A stretch of 64,000 nt of DNA, taken from positions 1-64,000 of the forward strand of contig CAMWUN010000007.1 in the NCBI GenBank assembly GCA_947177425.1, in the 5' to 3' direction. The notes under the pieces are model-generated. The model saw only the letters and a program-made list of their open reading frames with translations. It did not search any database and was not told the origin of the DNA. The position numbers were made by a program, and so were the translations under genes. Every line of letters begins with the position of its first letter. Positions within the stretch are counted from its first letter, which is position 1. Positions 54,568 through 62,799 of this stretch are shown here, piece after piece. This DNA is from an uncultured bacterium. Its GTDB lineage: Bacteria > Bacillota > Clostridia > Lachnospirales > Lachnospiraceae.

Positions 54568-55239
54568 TCATATCCCCTTTGCCTTTTGCAGTTCACTGCT
54601 GGACTTAATCCTGTTATAGACTTCCAGTCCCCCTTTTCTGCCAAACAGATGCAGGCTGCTTAGATAGATTATTTTTGCGCTTTTTTCTTTTCCCTCAATC
54701 ATGCCCTGTATTTCTTCTATCCTGCTCTCATATTCTGTGCCGGCAAACAGCTTCTGCAAAACCGCACTTATACGCTCCCCCTCTTTGTAATCGGAATAAT
54801 AAGCGCTGATGCCAAGTTTCTGGCGCAGACGCCTCAACTCCCCGGTGCGCGCATTGTTTTCATTGCCGCTCACAATGCCGTCCTCAATACACGGTGACAC
54901 TAACACCCTCCTTCTGTGGGCAGCCCGCTTCTCCCAATAATCCCGGACTGCCTGGAACCCGCTGTCATTGCTGACTATGACGGCGGTTCCTTCCTGTCCT
55001 GCACCGGTCAATTCTCCAAGTTTTGACGCAATGTAGAAATCAAGCGCATTTTTCCCCGGTTTGCACAGTTTACATATCTCGAAGACGCATCCGGAAGCTG
55101 TAATATTCTCCAATGCCCTCTGCTCCATATGCTTGCTGGATTCGCTGTAAAAAATAACGACATAATCCTGCCTGTCCAGATAATCACAGCCCTTCATGCC
55201 TGCAATGCCTACGTTTTCATAATCAATCAGAAATAACAT
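54568..55239 (-). CDS. PIN-like (NYN-type) domain protein
   Basis: A 223-residue protein with a PIN/NYN-type acidic fold: the first aspartate in LFLIDYENVG, another in NALDFYIASKLGEL and a third in VIVSNDSGFQAV. These are the positions of metal-binding residues in RNases of this class, so RNA cleavage is plausible. The C-terminal 90 residues are helical with no assigned domain. It is monocistronic with its own terminator; no antitoxin gene lies beside it, so it is not a standard VapC toxin. Confidence 0.72.
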   Translation of the reverse strand: MLFLIDYENVGIAGMKGCDYLDRQDYVVIFYSESSKHMEQRALENITASGCVFEICKLCKPGKNALDFYIASKLGELTGAGQEGTAVIVSNDSGFQAVRDYWEKRAAHRRRVLVSPCIEDGIVSGNENNARTGELRRLRQKLGISAYYSDYKEGERISAVLQKLFAGTEYESRIEEIQGMIEGKEKSAKIIYLSSLHLFGRKGGLEVYNRIKSSSELQKAKGI

Positions 55240-55314
55240 GACAGCCCCCTGCCTTCCCTACCATTTACGGTTTTATTATTAGAATACCACGGCTTTAGGG
55301 GTTTGTCATTGAAG

Positions 55315-55347
55315 AATTGGTTAAAAACTGTTTATTTTTAACCAATT
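55315..55347. repeat. Perfect 13-bp inverted repeat in intergenic region
   Basis: AATTGGTTAAAAA (55315-55327) and TTTTTAACCAATT (55335-55347), seven-base loop, between the divergent PIN-like and zinc-ribbon genes. It could be a bidirectional terminator-like hairpin or an operator. The rest of 55240-55542 shows no gene. Confidence 0.7.
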
Positions 55348-55542
55348 ATACCTATTTTATGCATGACTGCATATGAAAAAGTGTATTATATTTTGTATAT
55401 GAAAGGCTGTGTTTCCATGCCATCCTGCCCCCCGGCCCGTGCGCCTTCCTGCACTGATTGTATCTATTTTTGTACTTGATTTTATAAGCCATAATGAGAT
55501 AATGAAAAGCAGGGGAGAAACCGAATCAGGAGGGAACAGAAA

Positions 55543-56115
55543 ATGGGTACTTATTACAAACACACGAAAACGGAAAGCATTGATGTGCCATATTCTTTTA
55601 GATGCGAACAATGTCTGAAAGAAGTCGGTCCGCTTAGGGCTGCCATCCAGGGGCCGACAGCTGAGTTTAACAGTAATTTCAAGGAAATCAGCTATGACAG
55701 ACAGGAGAAATTAAACCAGAAAGCCCATGCAAACCTTGTAAAGAAGATAAAGGAGACTTATCAGAACGCTACGGAAAAGCAGATTTATTCCAGTGAATTC
55801 AAAGATGAGTGTCCTTTCTGCCACAAGCCGCAGTCATGGGCAGTCAGCGGATTAAAAAAAGATATGTTCAGCACGCCAATCGTCTGTATATTCCTTGGCA
55901 TCATCCTTGCTGCAGGATGCTACTTCTTCTCAGGTATGGATAACAATCTGGCCATTGCTATTATTGTGGCCGCTTTCTTTTTTGCAGCAGCAGTAATAAT
56001 CCTTATTGTGAACATAATTAAAGTGGGAAGCAAGGTGAAAAAGACATCCTCTTCCGCCCAGAAAAATGTACCGGTCATTGAATGGAGCGCCGTACAACAT
56101 CTTTTGAATGAATAA
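55543..56115 (+). CDS. Zinc-ribbon membrane protein of unknown function
   Basis: A 190-residue protein. The N-terminal half carries two CxxC pairs (CEQC near 26-29 and CPFC near 91-94), a likely zinc ribbon. Two adjacent transmembrane helices follow (about 107-128 and 132-158) and a short basic C-terminal tail. AGGAGG precedes the ATG. It stands alone with a terminator after it. No family recognised; a membrane-tethered zinc-ribbon regulator is one possibility. Confidence 0.72.
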   Translation: MGTYYKHTKTESIDVPYSFRCEQCLKEVGPLRAAIQGPTAEFNSNFKEISYDRQEKLNQKAHANLVKKIKETYQNATEKQIYSSEFKDECPFCHKPQSWAVSGLKKDMFSTPIVCIFLGIILAAGCYFFSGMDNNLAIAIIVAAFFFAAAVIILIVNIIKVGSKVKKTSSSAQKNVPVIEWSAVQHLLNE

Positions 56116-56121
56116 CAGTCT

Positions 56122-56154
56122 GGCTGTCGGTTTTATCCGGCAGCCACATTTTTT
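56122..56154 (+). terminator. Terminator of zinc-ribbon membrane protein gene
   Basis: GGCTGTCGG (56122-56130) pairs with CCGGCAGCC (56137-56145), followed by a T-rich stretch at 56149-56154, just after the stop. Confidence 0.85.
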
Positions 56155-56161
56155 AACATAA

Positions 56162-56186
56162 GGACGGTTCGCAAAGCGTACTGTCC
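56162..56186. repeat. Imperfect hairpin next to MITE-like element
   Basis: GGACGGTTCGC and GCGTACTGTCC form an imperfect stem with a three-base loop directly beside the MITE-like element; probably another small repeat, not a gene. Confidence 0.5.
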
Positions 56187-56188
56187 AT

Positions 56189-56348
56189 TATTTTAAGTAA
56201 CAGTTCAGCCCAGGACTTTGCATTTACTGCAAAGTCCGTGAGAACGTGTAAATATAGCCAAGAGGGAATCTGCCCCTCGCCGCAGGCAACTTGGAATGGG
56301 CAGATTCCGTAACAGAGAAGCCGAAAGGCTGAACTGTTACTATTTTAA
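56189..56348. mobile_element. 144-bp MITE-like element with 8-bp flanking repeats
   Basis: The element (56197-56340) has perfect 14-bp inverted ends GTAACAGTTCAGCC and GGCTGAACTGTTAC. The 8-mer TATTTTAA lies on both sides (56189-56196 and 56341-56348), as expected of a target-site duplication. Inside are two strong stems: GGACTTTGCA/TGCAAAGTCC (56213-56237) and GGAATCTGCCC/GGGCAGATTCC (56265-56308). It has no open frame. The nested stems would also allow it to be a folded RNA. Confidence 0.75.
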
Positions 56349-56353
56349 TAAGC

Positions 56354-56388
56354 CGGCACAAGAATATATGTTATATATTCTTGTGCCG
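56354..56388. repeat. 16-bp perfect hairpin upstream of solute-binding gene
   Basis: CGGCACAAGAATATAT (56354-56369) and its complement (56373-56388) with a three-base loop, 62 bases before the lipoprotein start. There is no T run, so it may be a leader structure or another small repeat. Confidence 0.75.
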
Positions 56389-56450
56389 CATTAGAGATTG
56401 TGATAAAGTTTTCCTATATTTATTAATGTAATATGGAATTGGAGGGAAAA

Positions 56451-58679
56451 ATGAAAAGAAAGCACGTATTATGCACTATTATGGCATTTGCAGCGGCGTT
56501 TGTTTTGGGCGGCTGCGGAAAGCGGACATCGGAAACGCCAAAGGAGACCAGCGGCCAGGAGGACGGGTATGTTTATGTGGCGGAATACCAGACCCTTGGA
56601 AACGCCAGCGGCCAAATTGGCGAGACGGTAATCGGAAACGACCAGAATGTCTTTTATCTGCAATATGAAGACTCCCAGGCAAAGCTTTTTTCCATGGATA
56701 TGGACACCCGGGAGAGCACAGAAGTTCCGGTAGAACTGGGGGAATACCAGTATATCACCAGTCTGGACGGGGATGGGGACGGCGGCCTGCTTGCCGGCGT
56801 AATAGGCTATAAGGATGCGGAAAACTCAGAAATCGAAAAGATACTTATAAAAAGACTGGCCGCCGATGGAAAAGAACTGCAGTCTCTGGATGCCAGCGGG
56901 ATTTTTCCCCAGCAGCCTTCCCTTTACATTTCAGACGTTTTGATGGATAACGATGAAAATTATTACGTCTGCACCGGAGAGGACATATATGTCATAAAAC
57001 CGGACGGCACCCTGTACAGCCAGTTCAGCCTGGGACAGTACATACACAACCTTTTTCGGATGAAGGATGGCAAAATAGGGGCGTCATATTTTGATAGCCG
57101 CGGCTTTTTTGTGATAAGCCAGGTTATTCCCGGGGAGCGGGAATTAAAACCCGTAAACAGTCCTATAACATTTGACTATGGAACCTATCAGGGGGGCGGA
57201 GATACGGATTTGCTGTATACGCAAAATGGCGTCCTTCTGTCCTGTGATCTGTCAGATGAAAAGCCGGATGAAATCCTGCGCTGGACAGATTATGACGTGA
57301 ACTCCACCAATCTTACTTCCGTCGCTTTACTGTCTGACGGAAGGATTGCGGCTCTGACCCAGGATTTTATGAGCGAAAACGGAGGGACAGAACTGATAAT
57401 CCTTACACAGAAGAAAAAATCAGAAGTACCGGAAAAAATCATACTGACTTATGGAACCTATTATCCTTCCTTTTTTGCTGAAAGGGATATTACGGCGTTT
57501 AACAGACAAAGCCAGAAATACCGTATTATGATAAAGGAATACGGGGACGCCTCCATGGACATTGATGAGAAAGCGGCGCTTTTTTCCAAAGAACTGGAAA
57601 GCGGTCAGTTCCCGGATATCATAGACCTGACTTACTGCCCCATGTCTCTGGAAACACTGATATCAATAGGCGCCGTCGAGGATCTGACCCCTTTCCTTGA
57701 CGGGGATGAAACCATAAACAGGGAAGATTATATGGAGAACGCCTTAAAGGCTTATGAGCGGGACGGAAAGCTATATGCAATCATGTCCCATTACGGGGTG
57801 GATGTGCTGATAGGAAAAACCTCTGAAATCGGAGACAGCAAGACCTGGACCGTGGAAGATGTGATGGAATTGCTCTCGTCCCGGGAAAAAAGTGTAACGC
57901 TTCTGTCCGGCGAGGACAAGTCAGGCATTTTGCGGATTATGTGTACTATGAACCAAAGTTTATTTGTAGACAAGGAAACCGGCCAATGCAGCTTTACAGG
58001 AGAAGAATTTAAGAAAATCCTGGAATTTGCCAACCGTTTCCCCAATGAGACAGGCGAAGAGTCTACCCTGGACGATTTAAGGACCGGAAGAACACTGCTG
58101 AACCGCAATGTTATCACTTCCGTTTCCCAGTATCAGATGTATGAGTACATGTTTGGAGGCCCGGTAACCCTGATTGGTTATCCGACTTTTGGGAAAAGCG
58201 GCATGACTTTCCGTTCCAATGGAACCACCGCGGCCATGAGCACCAGCAGCGAAAATAAAGAAGGGGTATGGGAATTTATCCGCTTTAATGTGACAAAGGA
58301 GCGGCAGGAAAATGTCAGCTCCCCTAACGGCGGTTTTCCCATACTGAAATCCGCTCTCGAAAAAGAATTTGAAAAAAGTATGAAGCCGCAATATATGAAA
58401 GACGAAAACGGCGGTCAGAAGGAGATACCTAAATCCACCTGGGCAAGTTCCATGGGAGGCGAGGATTTTTCCGTAGACGTTTATGCCGCCACAAAGGAGC
58501 AGGTGGATCAGGTACGGGAAATGATTGAAACAGCCCAAAACGGTGAAGTTATGGACCAGGAGATATTAGTCATCATTCTGGAGGAAGCATCGGGATACTT
58601 TAACGGACAAAAGAGCGCCGAGGATGTGGCATCCGTCATACAGAACCGGGTACAGCTTTACCTGAACGAAACCCGGTAA
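56451..58679 (+). CDS. Orphan extracellular solute-binding lipoprotein
   Basis: A 742-residue lipoprotein with lipobox LGGC (cysteine about 22). The first ~330 residues of the mature part look like a beta-propeller (repeated YVYVAEYQTLG, SLDGDGDGGLLAG, LLSDGRIAALTQD). From about 340 a family 1 solute-binding fold follows (TYGTYYPSFFAERDITAFN, DIIDLTYCPMSLETLISIG). GGAGGGAAAA precedes ATG 56451. No permease or ATPase adjoins, so it needs transporter parts elsewhere or acts as a sensor. About 70 residues longer than typical sugar-binding proteins per domain because of the propeller. Confidence 0.82.
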   Translation: MKRKHVLCTIMAFAAAFVLGGCGKRTSETPKETSGQEDGYVYVAEYQTLGNASGQIGETVIGNDQNVFYLQYEDSQAKLFSMDMDTRESTEVPVELGEYQYITSLDGDGDGGLLAGVIGYKDAENSEIEKILIKRLAADGKELQSLDASGIFPQQPSLYISDVLMDNDENYYVCTGEDIYVIKPDGTLYSQFSLGQYIHNLFRMKDGKIGASYFDSRGFFVISQVIPGERELKPVNSPITFDYGTYQGGGDTDLLYTQNGVLLSCDLSDEKPDEILRWTDYDVNSTNLTSVALLSDGRIAALTQDFMSENGGTELIILTQKKKSEVPEKIILTYGTYYPSFFAERDITAFNRQSQKYRIMIKEYGDASMDIDEKAALFSKELESGQFPDIIDLTYCPMSLETLISIGAVEDLTPFLDGDETINREDYMENALKAYERDGKLYAIMSHYGVDVLIGKTSEIGDSKTWTVEDVMELLSSREKSVTLLSGEDKSGILRIMCTMNQSLFVDKETGQCSFTGEEFKKILEFANRFPNETGEESTLDDLRTGRTLLNRNVITSVSQYQMYEYMFGGPVTLIGYPTFGKSGMTFRSNGTTAAMSTSSENKEGVWEFIRFNVTKERQENVSSPNGGFPILKSALEKEFEKSMKPQYMKDENGGQKEIPKSTWASSMGGEDFSVDVYAATKEQVDQVREMIETAQNGEVMDQEILVIILEEASGYFNGQKSAEDVASVIQNRVQLYLNETR

Positions 58680-58765
58680 AGGAAATGGAACATCCAAAAT
58701 GTATGACGGTTGCACAGTTCTTTGAAAGTGAGGGCATGAAGGAATAAACGCCGCGCTTTTTGAGA

Positions 58766-58814
58766 CAAAAATACAGGGGGGGGGAATATGAATGAATCGT
58801 TTTCCCTCCCTGTA
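58766..58814 (-). terminator. Terminator of FtsX-like permease gene
   Basis: On the minus strand ACAGGGAGGGAA pairs with TTCCCCCCCCCTGT (arms at 58772-58785 and 58802-58814), then TATTTTTG. It contains a run of nine G/C. Confidence 0.75.
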
Positions 58815-58856
58815 CGTCATATATACGGCTTCCCTTCTGACCAAATTTACATGTTC

Positions 58857-60980
58857 TTATGAACTGAATGCTGCCAACTGTCTCCTTATCGTCTTCACTG
58901 TACTGCGGTACACAAAATATACCACTACTCCCACCAAAACCAGTATCCCCAGGCATACCCCAAGGGCAATCACTTCATAGGACGTGATCCTGCCGTCATT
59001 TGCATACAAAATACCGGAAAACAGAAGATATATGGTAATCATTCCCACCAGGGACGGGGTTACGAACACGCCGCTGCACTGTCTGCCGACTTCTCTTGCG
59101 AGAAAAGCGGGGGGTGCTCCAAGTTTCTTTAAGTCGTCAAAAACATAACGGTTATTTAACGCAATGGTCCGGCACCGGGTGTTACATATTACCAGTGCAG
59201 TTGTAAGGCAGACGATGAATACAAAAAGGAACATCATATACAAAACTCCCGTCATCCGCAGGTAATCATTTATGAGAAGAATGCGGAAGCTGGGTCTGTA
59301 GACCCACCACATCTTAAATGCCATGGAGTCTGTCTGGTCAAAACTGATTTTATATTTATCCCCACGTTCCGTATCCATCCAATAAGTTTTACCCCTTTCA
59401 TTTTCCCTGATTTTCACCACCCGGTCATAGGTGCACGACTGCTCACAGCTTTCATCAAAGGAATTAACAAACAGGCGGTAAAACGCACTGGCAAAAGGAT
59501 AGGAATCCTTTCCGTCAGCATTAAACTGCACGATACGCCCCCGCCAGTCATCGGTCAGCCCCTGGGCCATCATTTTGTACTCCTCGTTATCCAGCACGAA
59601 ATACCCGATTTCATCCACCATCAGATCATAGTGCAGGTACCCTGCAAATTCTGTGTCAATACGGCTCCTCGTTACCATATTGGTCAAATCTTTTGCATCT
59701 TCATACGTATAAATATTTGTTTCCTGGGCATTTGTAATATACCAGTAAGTCCCCGGCAGGACCTCTGCCTGCTGCCCCGTCAGCGTATACCAGGCGTCCT
59801 CTGAAATTACTCTTACTTCCCTCTGCAGCACCTCGTATTCCATATGGAAATGTCCGTCTTTGTCAGAAACATCTCCCTCTCCCCCTGCTCCCAGGGTGAT
59901 ATACTCAGCCTCGCTCCAGTCTTTCAGTGATAAATGGTACTGCTCCGCCAGTTCCACGACCGCTTCCTTTCCGGGAATCTTCTGGTCCGCCCGGTACTGG
60001 TAAAAATAGTCGCAGGTATAAGCCCTGTAGCCAAGAAGGGACGACAGACTTCCTACAGGCAGATAAAATATGGCAAACGCAGCGCCTGCGATTAAAAGTG
60101 TAATGACAAGCATATTATTGACGGTCTGTCTCCCCTGAAATTTCATCATTCCCCGGGAAATAATATTTTTGTAACGGTTTTTCTTCTGTATTTTCCATCC
60201 ATGAACCACCGTGTGGAGCATCACCATATAAAGCCCCACAAATACCGGTACATACAGAACAGACAGCCAGAACGGCGGATAGGCGCTGAATATTGTCATC
60301 CACATTAAAGGCGCATAATATCCCATTACACCTCCGGCCAGAATAAGCAAAAAGCCTGCCGGGCCGCACCATCTGCCTAATTCCCTTACCGGCTCATTGA
60401 TGTGCTCCTCGCGGATTACATCCATGATGTTTGTCTTTTTCAGATAACGCCATGCCGTGAGGCAGGCGCTTCCTACTACCAGCAGGAAAAATGCACCTGA
60501 AATAAACAGACACCTGAAATCCAGTGAAAGAACCATCTCCGAACTGTCCACCAGCAGCAGACGGAACAGCCCCCATATTATCCCTACAAAAGGAAACCCT
60601 GCCAGAATCCCCGCCGCTGCGGAGAAGCTGCTTAAGAAAAAAACCTCCCGGAACAGGCCGGGAAGAAGCATTCTCCGGGAAGCCCCAATTGCCATCAGAA
60701 CGCCCAACTGCCTGGATTTATGCCGGAAAAAAAGCCCCACCGCATAAACTGTAAAAACAACACAGCCTGCCAGCGTCATCACAAAAATTGCATACATCTG
60801 TTTCCGGCTGTCGCCCCCTTCCGGAAAAACCGTCTGCACCGTCCTTGAGCACATCAGCGCAGAAAAGGCGGAAATAATCGTAAGCGCAATAAAGTTGCAG
60901 ATCAGATACAGCCGCGAATGTTTTCTGTCCGCCTTTTGCAGTTTCCGTTCCATTTCTTTCATATTCAGCATTTCTGTCAT
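58857..60980 (-). CDS. FtsX-like ABC permease (peptide resistance type)
   Basis: A 707-residue permease. It has an N-terminal helix, a three-helix FtsX block (about 55-190), more helices, an approximately 250-residue outer domain (370-620) and a C-terminal FtsX block. The layout matches BceB/MacB-like exporters that protect against antimicrobial peptides. GGAGGTGA precedes the ATG. The ATPase gene lies 26 bases upstream in the same transcript and a LytTR system is divergent. Confidence 0.88.
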   Translation of the reverse strand: MTEMLNMKEMERKLQKADRKHSRLYLICNFIALTIISAFSALMCSRTVQTVFPEGGDSRKQMYAIFVMTLAGCVVFTVYAVGLFFRHKSRQLGVLMAIGASRRMLLPGLFREVFFLSSFSAAAGILAGFPFVGIIWGLFRLLLVDSSEMVLSLDFRCLFISGAFFLLVVGSACLTAWRYLKKTNIMDVIREEHINEPVRELGRWCGPAGFLLILAGGVMGYYAPLMWMTIFSAYPPFWLSVLYVPVFVGLYMVMLHTVVHGWKIQKKNRYKNIISRGMMKFQGRQTVNNMLVITLLIAGAAFAIFYLPVGSLSSLLGYRAYTCDYFYQYRADQKIPGKEAVVELAEQYHLSLKDWSEAEYITLGAGGEGDVSDKDGHFHMEYEVLQREVRVISEDAWYTLTGQQAEVLPGTYWYITNAQETNIYTYEDAKDLTNMVTRSRIDTEFAGYLHYDLMVDEIGYFVLDNEEYKMMAQGLTDDWRGRIVQFNADGKDSYPFASAFYRLFVNSFDESCEQSCTYDRVVKIRENERGKTYWMDTERGDKYKISFDQTDSMAFKMWWVYRPSFRILLINDYLRMTGVLYMMFLFVFIVCLTTALVICNTRCRTIALNNRYVFDDLKKLGAPPAFLAREVGRQCSGVFVTPSLVGMITIYLLFSGILYANDGRITSYEVIALGVCLGILVLVGVVVYFVYRSTVKTIRRQLAAFSS

Positions 60981-61006
60981 CTAAATCACCTCCAGCCCCA
61001 TTCTCT

Positions 61007-61747
61007 CTAAGCGCTCATCTCTCTGATGGCGTCAAGCAGTTTATCCTGAAACTCCCTCTGACTGCCTTCCTTTTCAACCTGACGGTAAATCGTGCCGTCT
61101 TTCAACAGGATAACCCGGTCACAGAAGGACGCCGCAAAGCTGTCATGAGTCACCATAAAGATTGTCGCCTCCATTTTTTCCTTTGCTTCAATGAACGTTT
61201 CAATCACAATGCGGCTTGACTTGGAATCCAGATTTCCCGTAGGTTCATCCGCAAGAATGACCATGGGACTGTTGATCAGACTGCGGGCTACAGCCGCCCT
61301 TTGCTTTTCTCCCCCGGAAACATCCGCCGGATACTTATCCATGATATGCCCTATGCCAAACATATCCGCAAGCCGCTCTGCAAGCTGCTCCGCATCCCTT
61401 CCCACTTCTCCCTGTACAATACGGGGCACAAGAATATTTTCACGAATACTAAGGCCGTCTAAAAGCATAAAATCCTGAAACACAAATCCCAGCTTTGTGT
61501 TCCTGATTTTCGCCAGTGTTTCTTCATCCTGCCCGGCAAGCTTAACGCCGCCCACCATAATGCTTCCCCCATCGAAAGGAATGTAACAGGAGATACAGTT
61601 TAAAAGGGTCGTTTTACCGGAACCGGAAGGCCCCATGACCGCCACAAATTCTCCCTGCGCCACATGAAAATCAATCCCTTTCAGCACCGGATATTTGACT
61701 TTTCCCACCTGATAAGACTTATAAAGATTCTTTACATACAACATCAT
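61007..61747 (-). CDS. ABC ATPase (LolD/BceA-like)
   Basis: A 246-residue ATPase of the MacB/BceA type: GPSGSGKTTLLN, FVFQDFMLLDGLSIREN, VSGGEKQRAAVARSLI and MVILADEPTGNLDSK, with H-loop VTHDSFAASF. I use ATG 61747 with AGGAAGA upstream; the open frame extends 57 codons further but enters the divergent control region. Partner of the FtsX-like permease. Confidence 0.92.
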   Translation of the reverse strand: MMLYVKNLYKSYQVGKVKYPVLKGIDFHVAQGEFVAVMGPSGSGKTTLLNCISCYIPFDGGSIMVGGVKLAGQDEETLAKIRNTKLGFVFQDFMLLDGLSIRENILVPRIVQGEVGRDAEQLAERLADMFGIGHIMDKYPADVSGGEKQRAAVARSLINSPMVILADEPTGNLDSKSSRIVIETFIEAKEKMEATIFMVTHDSFAASFCDRVILLKDGTIYRQVEKEGSQREFQDKLLDAIREMSA

Positions 61748-61920
61748 TCTTCCTGCCTTTCTTCTCTCATCCAGAATCCGGGGCATGCCATTCTTTGGGG
61801 ACTGCCGCATCTTGACTGGACGACATTTATATCTGAACAACAACGAAAAATACTTTAGTAAAAATATATCACAGAATGAAAAAGCTACCGGATGGGGTGT
61901 AAAATCTGACAGCGTCATTG

Positions 61921-61980
61921 TAAACTTTGCAGGCCGGATGTGAAAAATGTAAAGTTTGGATACCTCCCATGTAAAGTTTG
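61921..61980. promoter_or_regulatory. Three AAAGTTT boxes, candidate LytTR sites
   Basis: ATGTAAAGTTTG occurs twice (61947-61958 and 61969-61980), 22 bp apart (about two helical turns). A third copy is inverted (GCAAAGTTTA, complement of 61921-61930). They lie between the LytTR response-regulator gene and the divergent ABC genes. LytTR proteins bind paired short repeats spaced by about two turns, so these are likely its sites (inference). Confidence 0.7.
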
Positions 61981-62082
61981 ATATGGAAATGGAAAACTAT
62001 AAGAAAGAAAATATGGTACACTATAAGAAACCAGTACCAGAGCGTGTTTGAAAAATGCTCTAAAAAGAAAGGCGGAACCACT

Positions 62083-62799
62083 ATGCTGCGTATTGCTCTG
62101 TGCGATGATGAAGCAAAGGCAAGAGACGTGCTTCATATAGAATTGGAAAAGATACTGATTGAGGGCACTGAGGAAATCGTATACGAATTTTCTTCCGGCA
62201 CCCTCGCCGTTTCATGGATCAAAAAGCATCCGGGGGAGGTTGATCTTCTTTTTCTGGATGTGGAAATGGACGGCTTAAGCGGCATGGAAACCGCCGCAAG
62301 AATCCGGCAGTCCGATTCACAAATCATGATTGTGTTCGTCACCGGGTATACAGACTATGTTTTCGACGGATACCAGGTGGGCGCGCTGGATTATATTTTA
62401 AAACCCGTCTCTTCCCAGAAACTCCGGGAACTCCTTGCGCGCGTCCGCACAAAACTGGAAAAAGAGAAATCACAGACTTTCCTTCTGAAAAACATTAACG
62501 GCACATGGCGTTTCCGGCTGTGCGATATCCTGTATTTCTACTCTGACAGACGGCAGGTTATTCTGGTTGCCGGACACGGCGAATATCCTTTTTATGCAAA
62601 ACTGGATGAAGTGGAAGCGCAGCTTGCCCCGCGCTTTATAAGAATTCACCAGCGTTATCTTATCAACCCTGCCCAGGTCGATTACATCGGCAGCGAAACC
62701 CTCACCTTAGGCGGCGCCCAGCTTCCGTGCAGCAGAAAATACCGGGAATCTGCCATGGGCAGAATTGCCAGATTTATGATGGGAGGAGGTTTTGAATGA
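62083..62799 (+). CDS. LytTR-family response regulator
   Basis: A 238-residue regulator: receiver with acidic pair DD (8-9) and D59 in LFLDVEMDG, K in ILKPVSSQK, and a C-terminal LytTR DNA-binding domain (LCDILYFYSDRRQVILV, FIRIHQRYLINPAQVDYI). AGGCGGA is upstream of ATG 62083. It shares a transcript with an AgrC-like kinase (ATGA overlap) and likely controls the divergent ABC transporter and itself. Confidence 0.92.
   Translation: MLRIALCDDEAKARDVLHIELEKILIEGTEEIVYEFSSGTLAVSWIKKHPGEVDLLFLDVEMDGLSGMETAARIRQSDSQIMIVFVTGYTDYVFDGYQVGALDYILKPVSSQKLRELLARVRTKLEKEKSQTFLLKNINGTWRFRLCDILYFYSDRRQVILVAGHGEYPFYAKLDEVEAQLAPRFIRIHQRYLINPAQVDYIGSETLTLGGAQLPCSRKYRESAMGRIARFMMGGGFE

Noticed and set aside
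58788-58862. 24-codon open frame after a run of nine G
   Set aside because: The G run is one arm of the FtsX gene terminator; the frame overlaps that gene's stop and has no known product.
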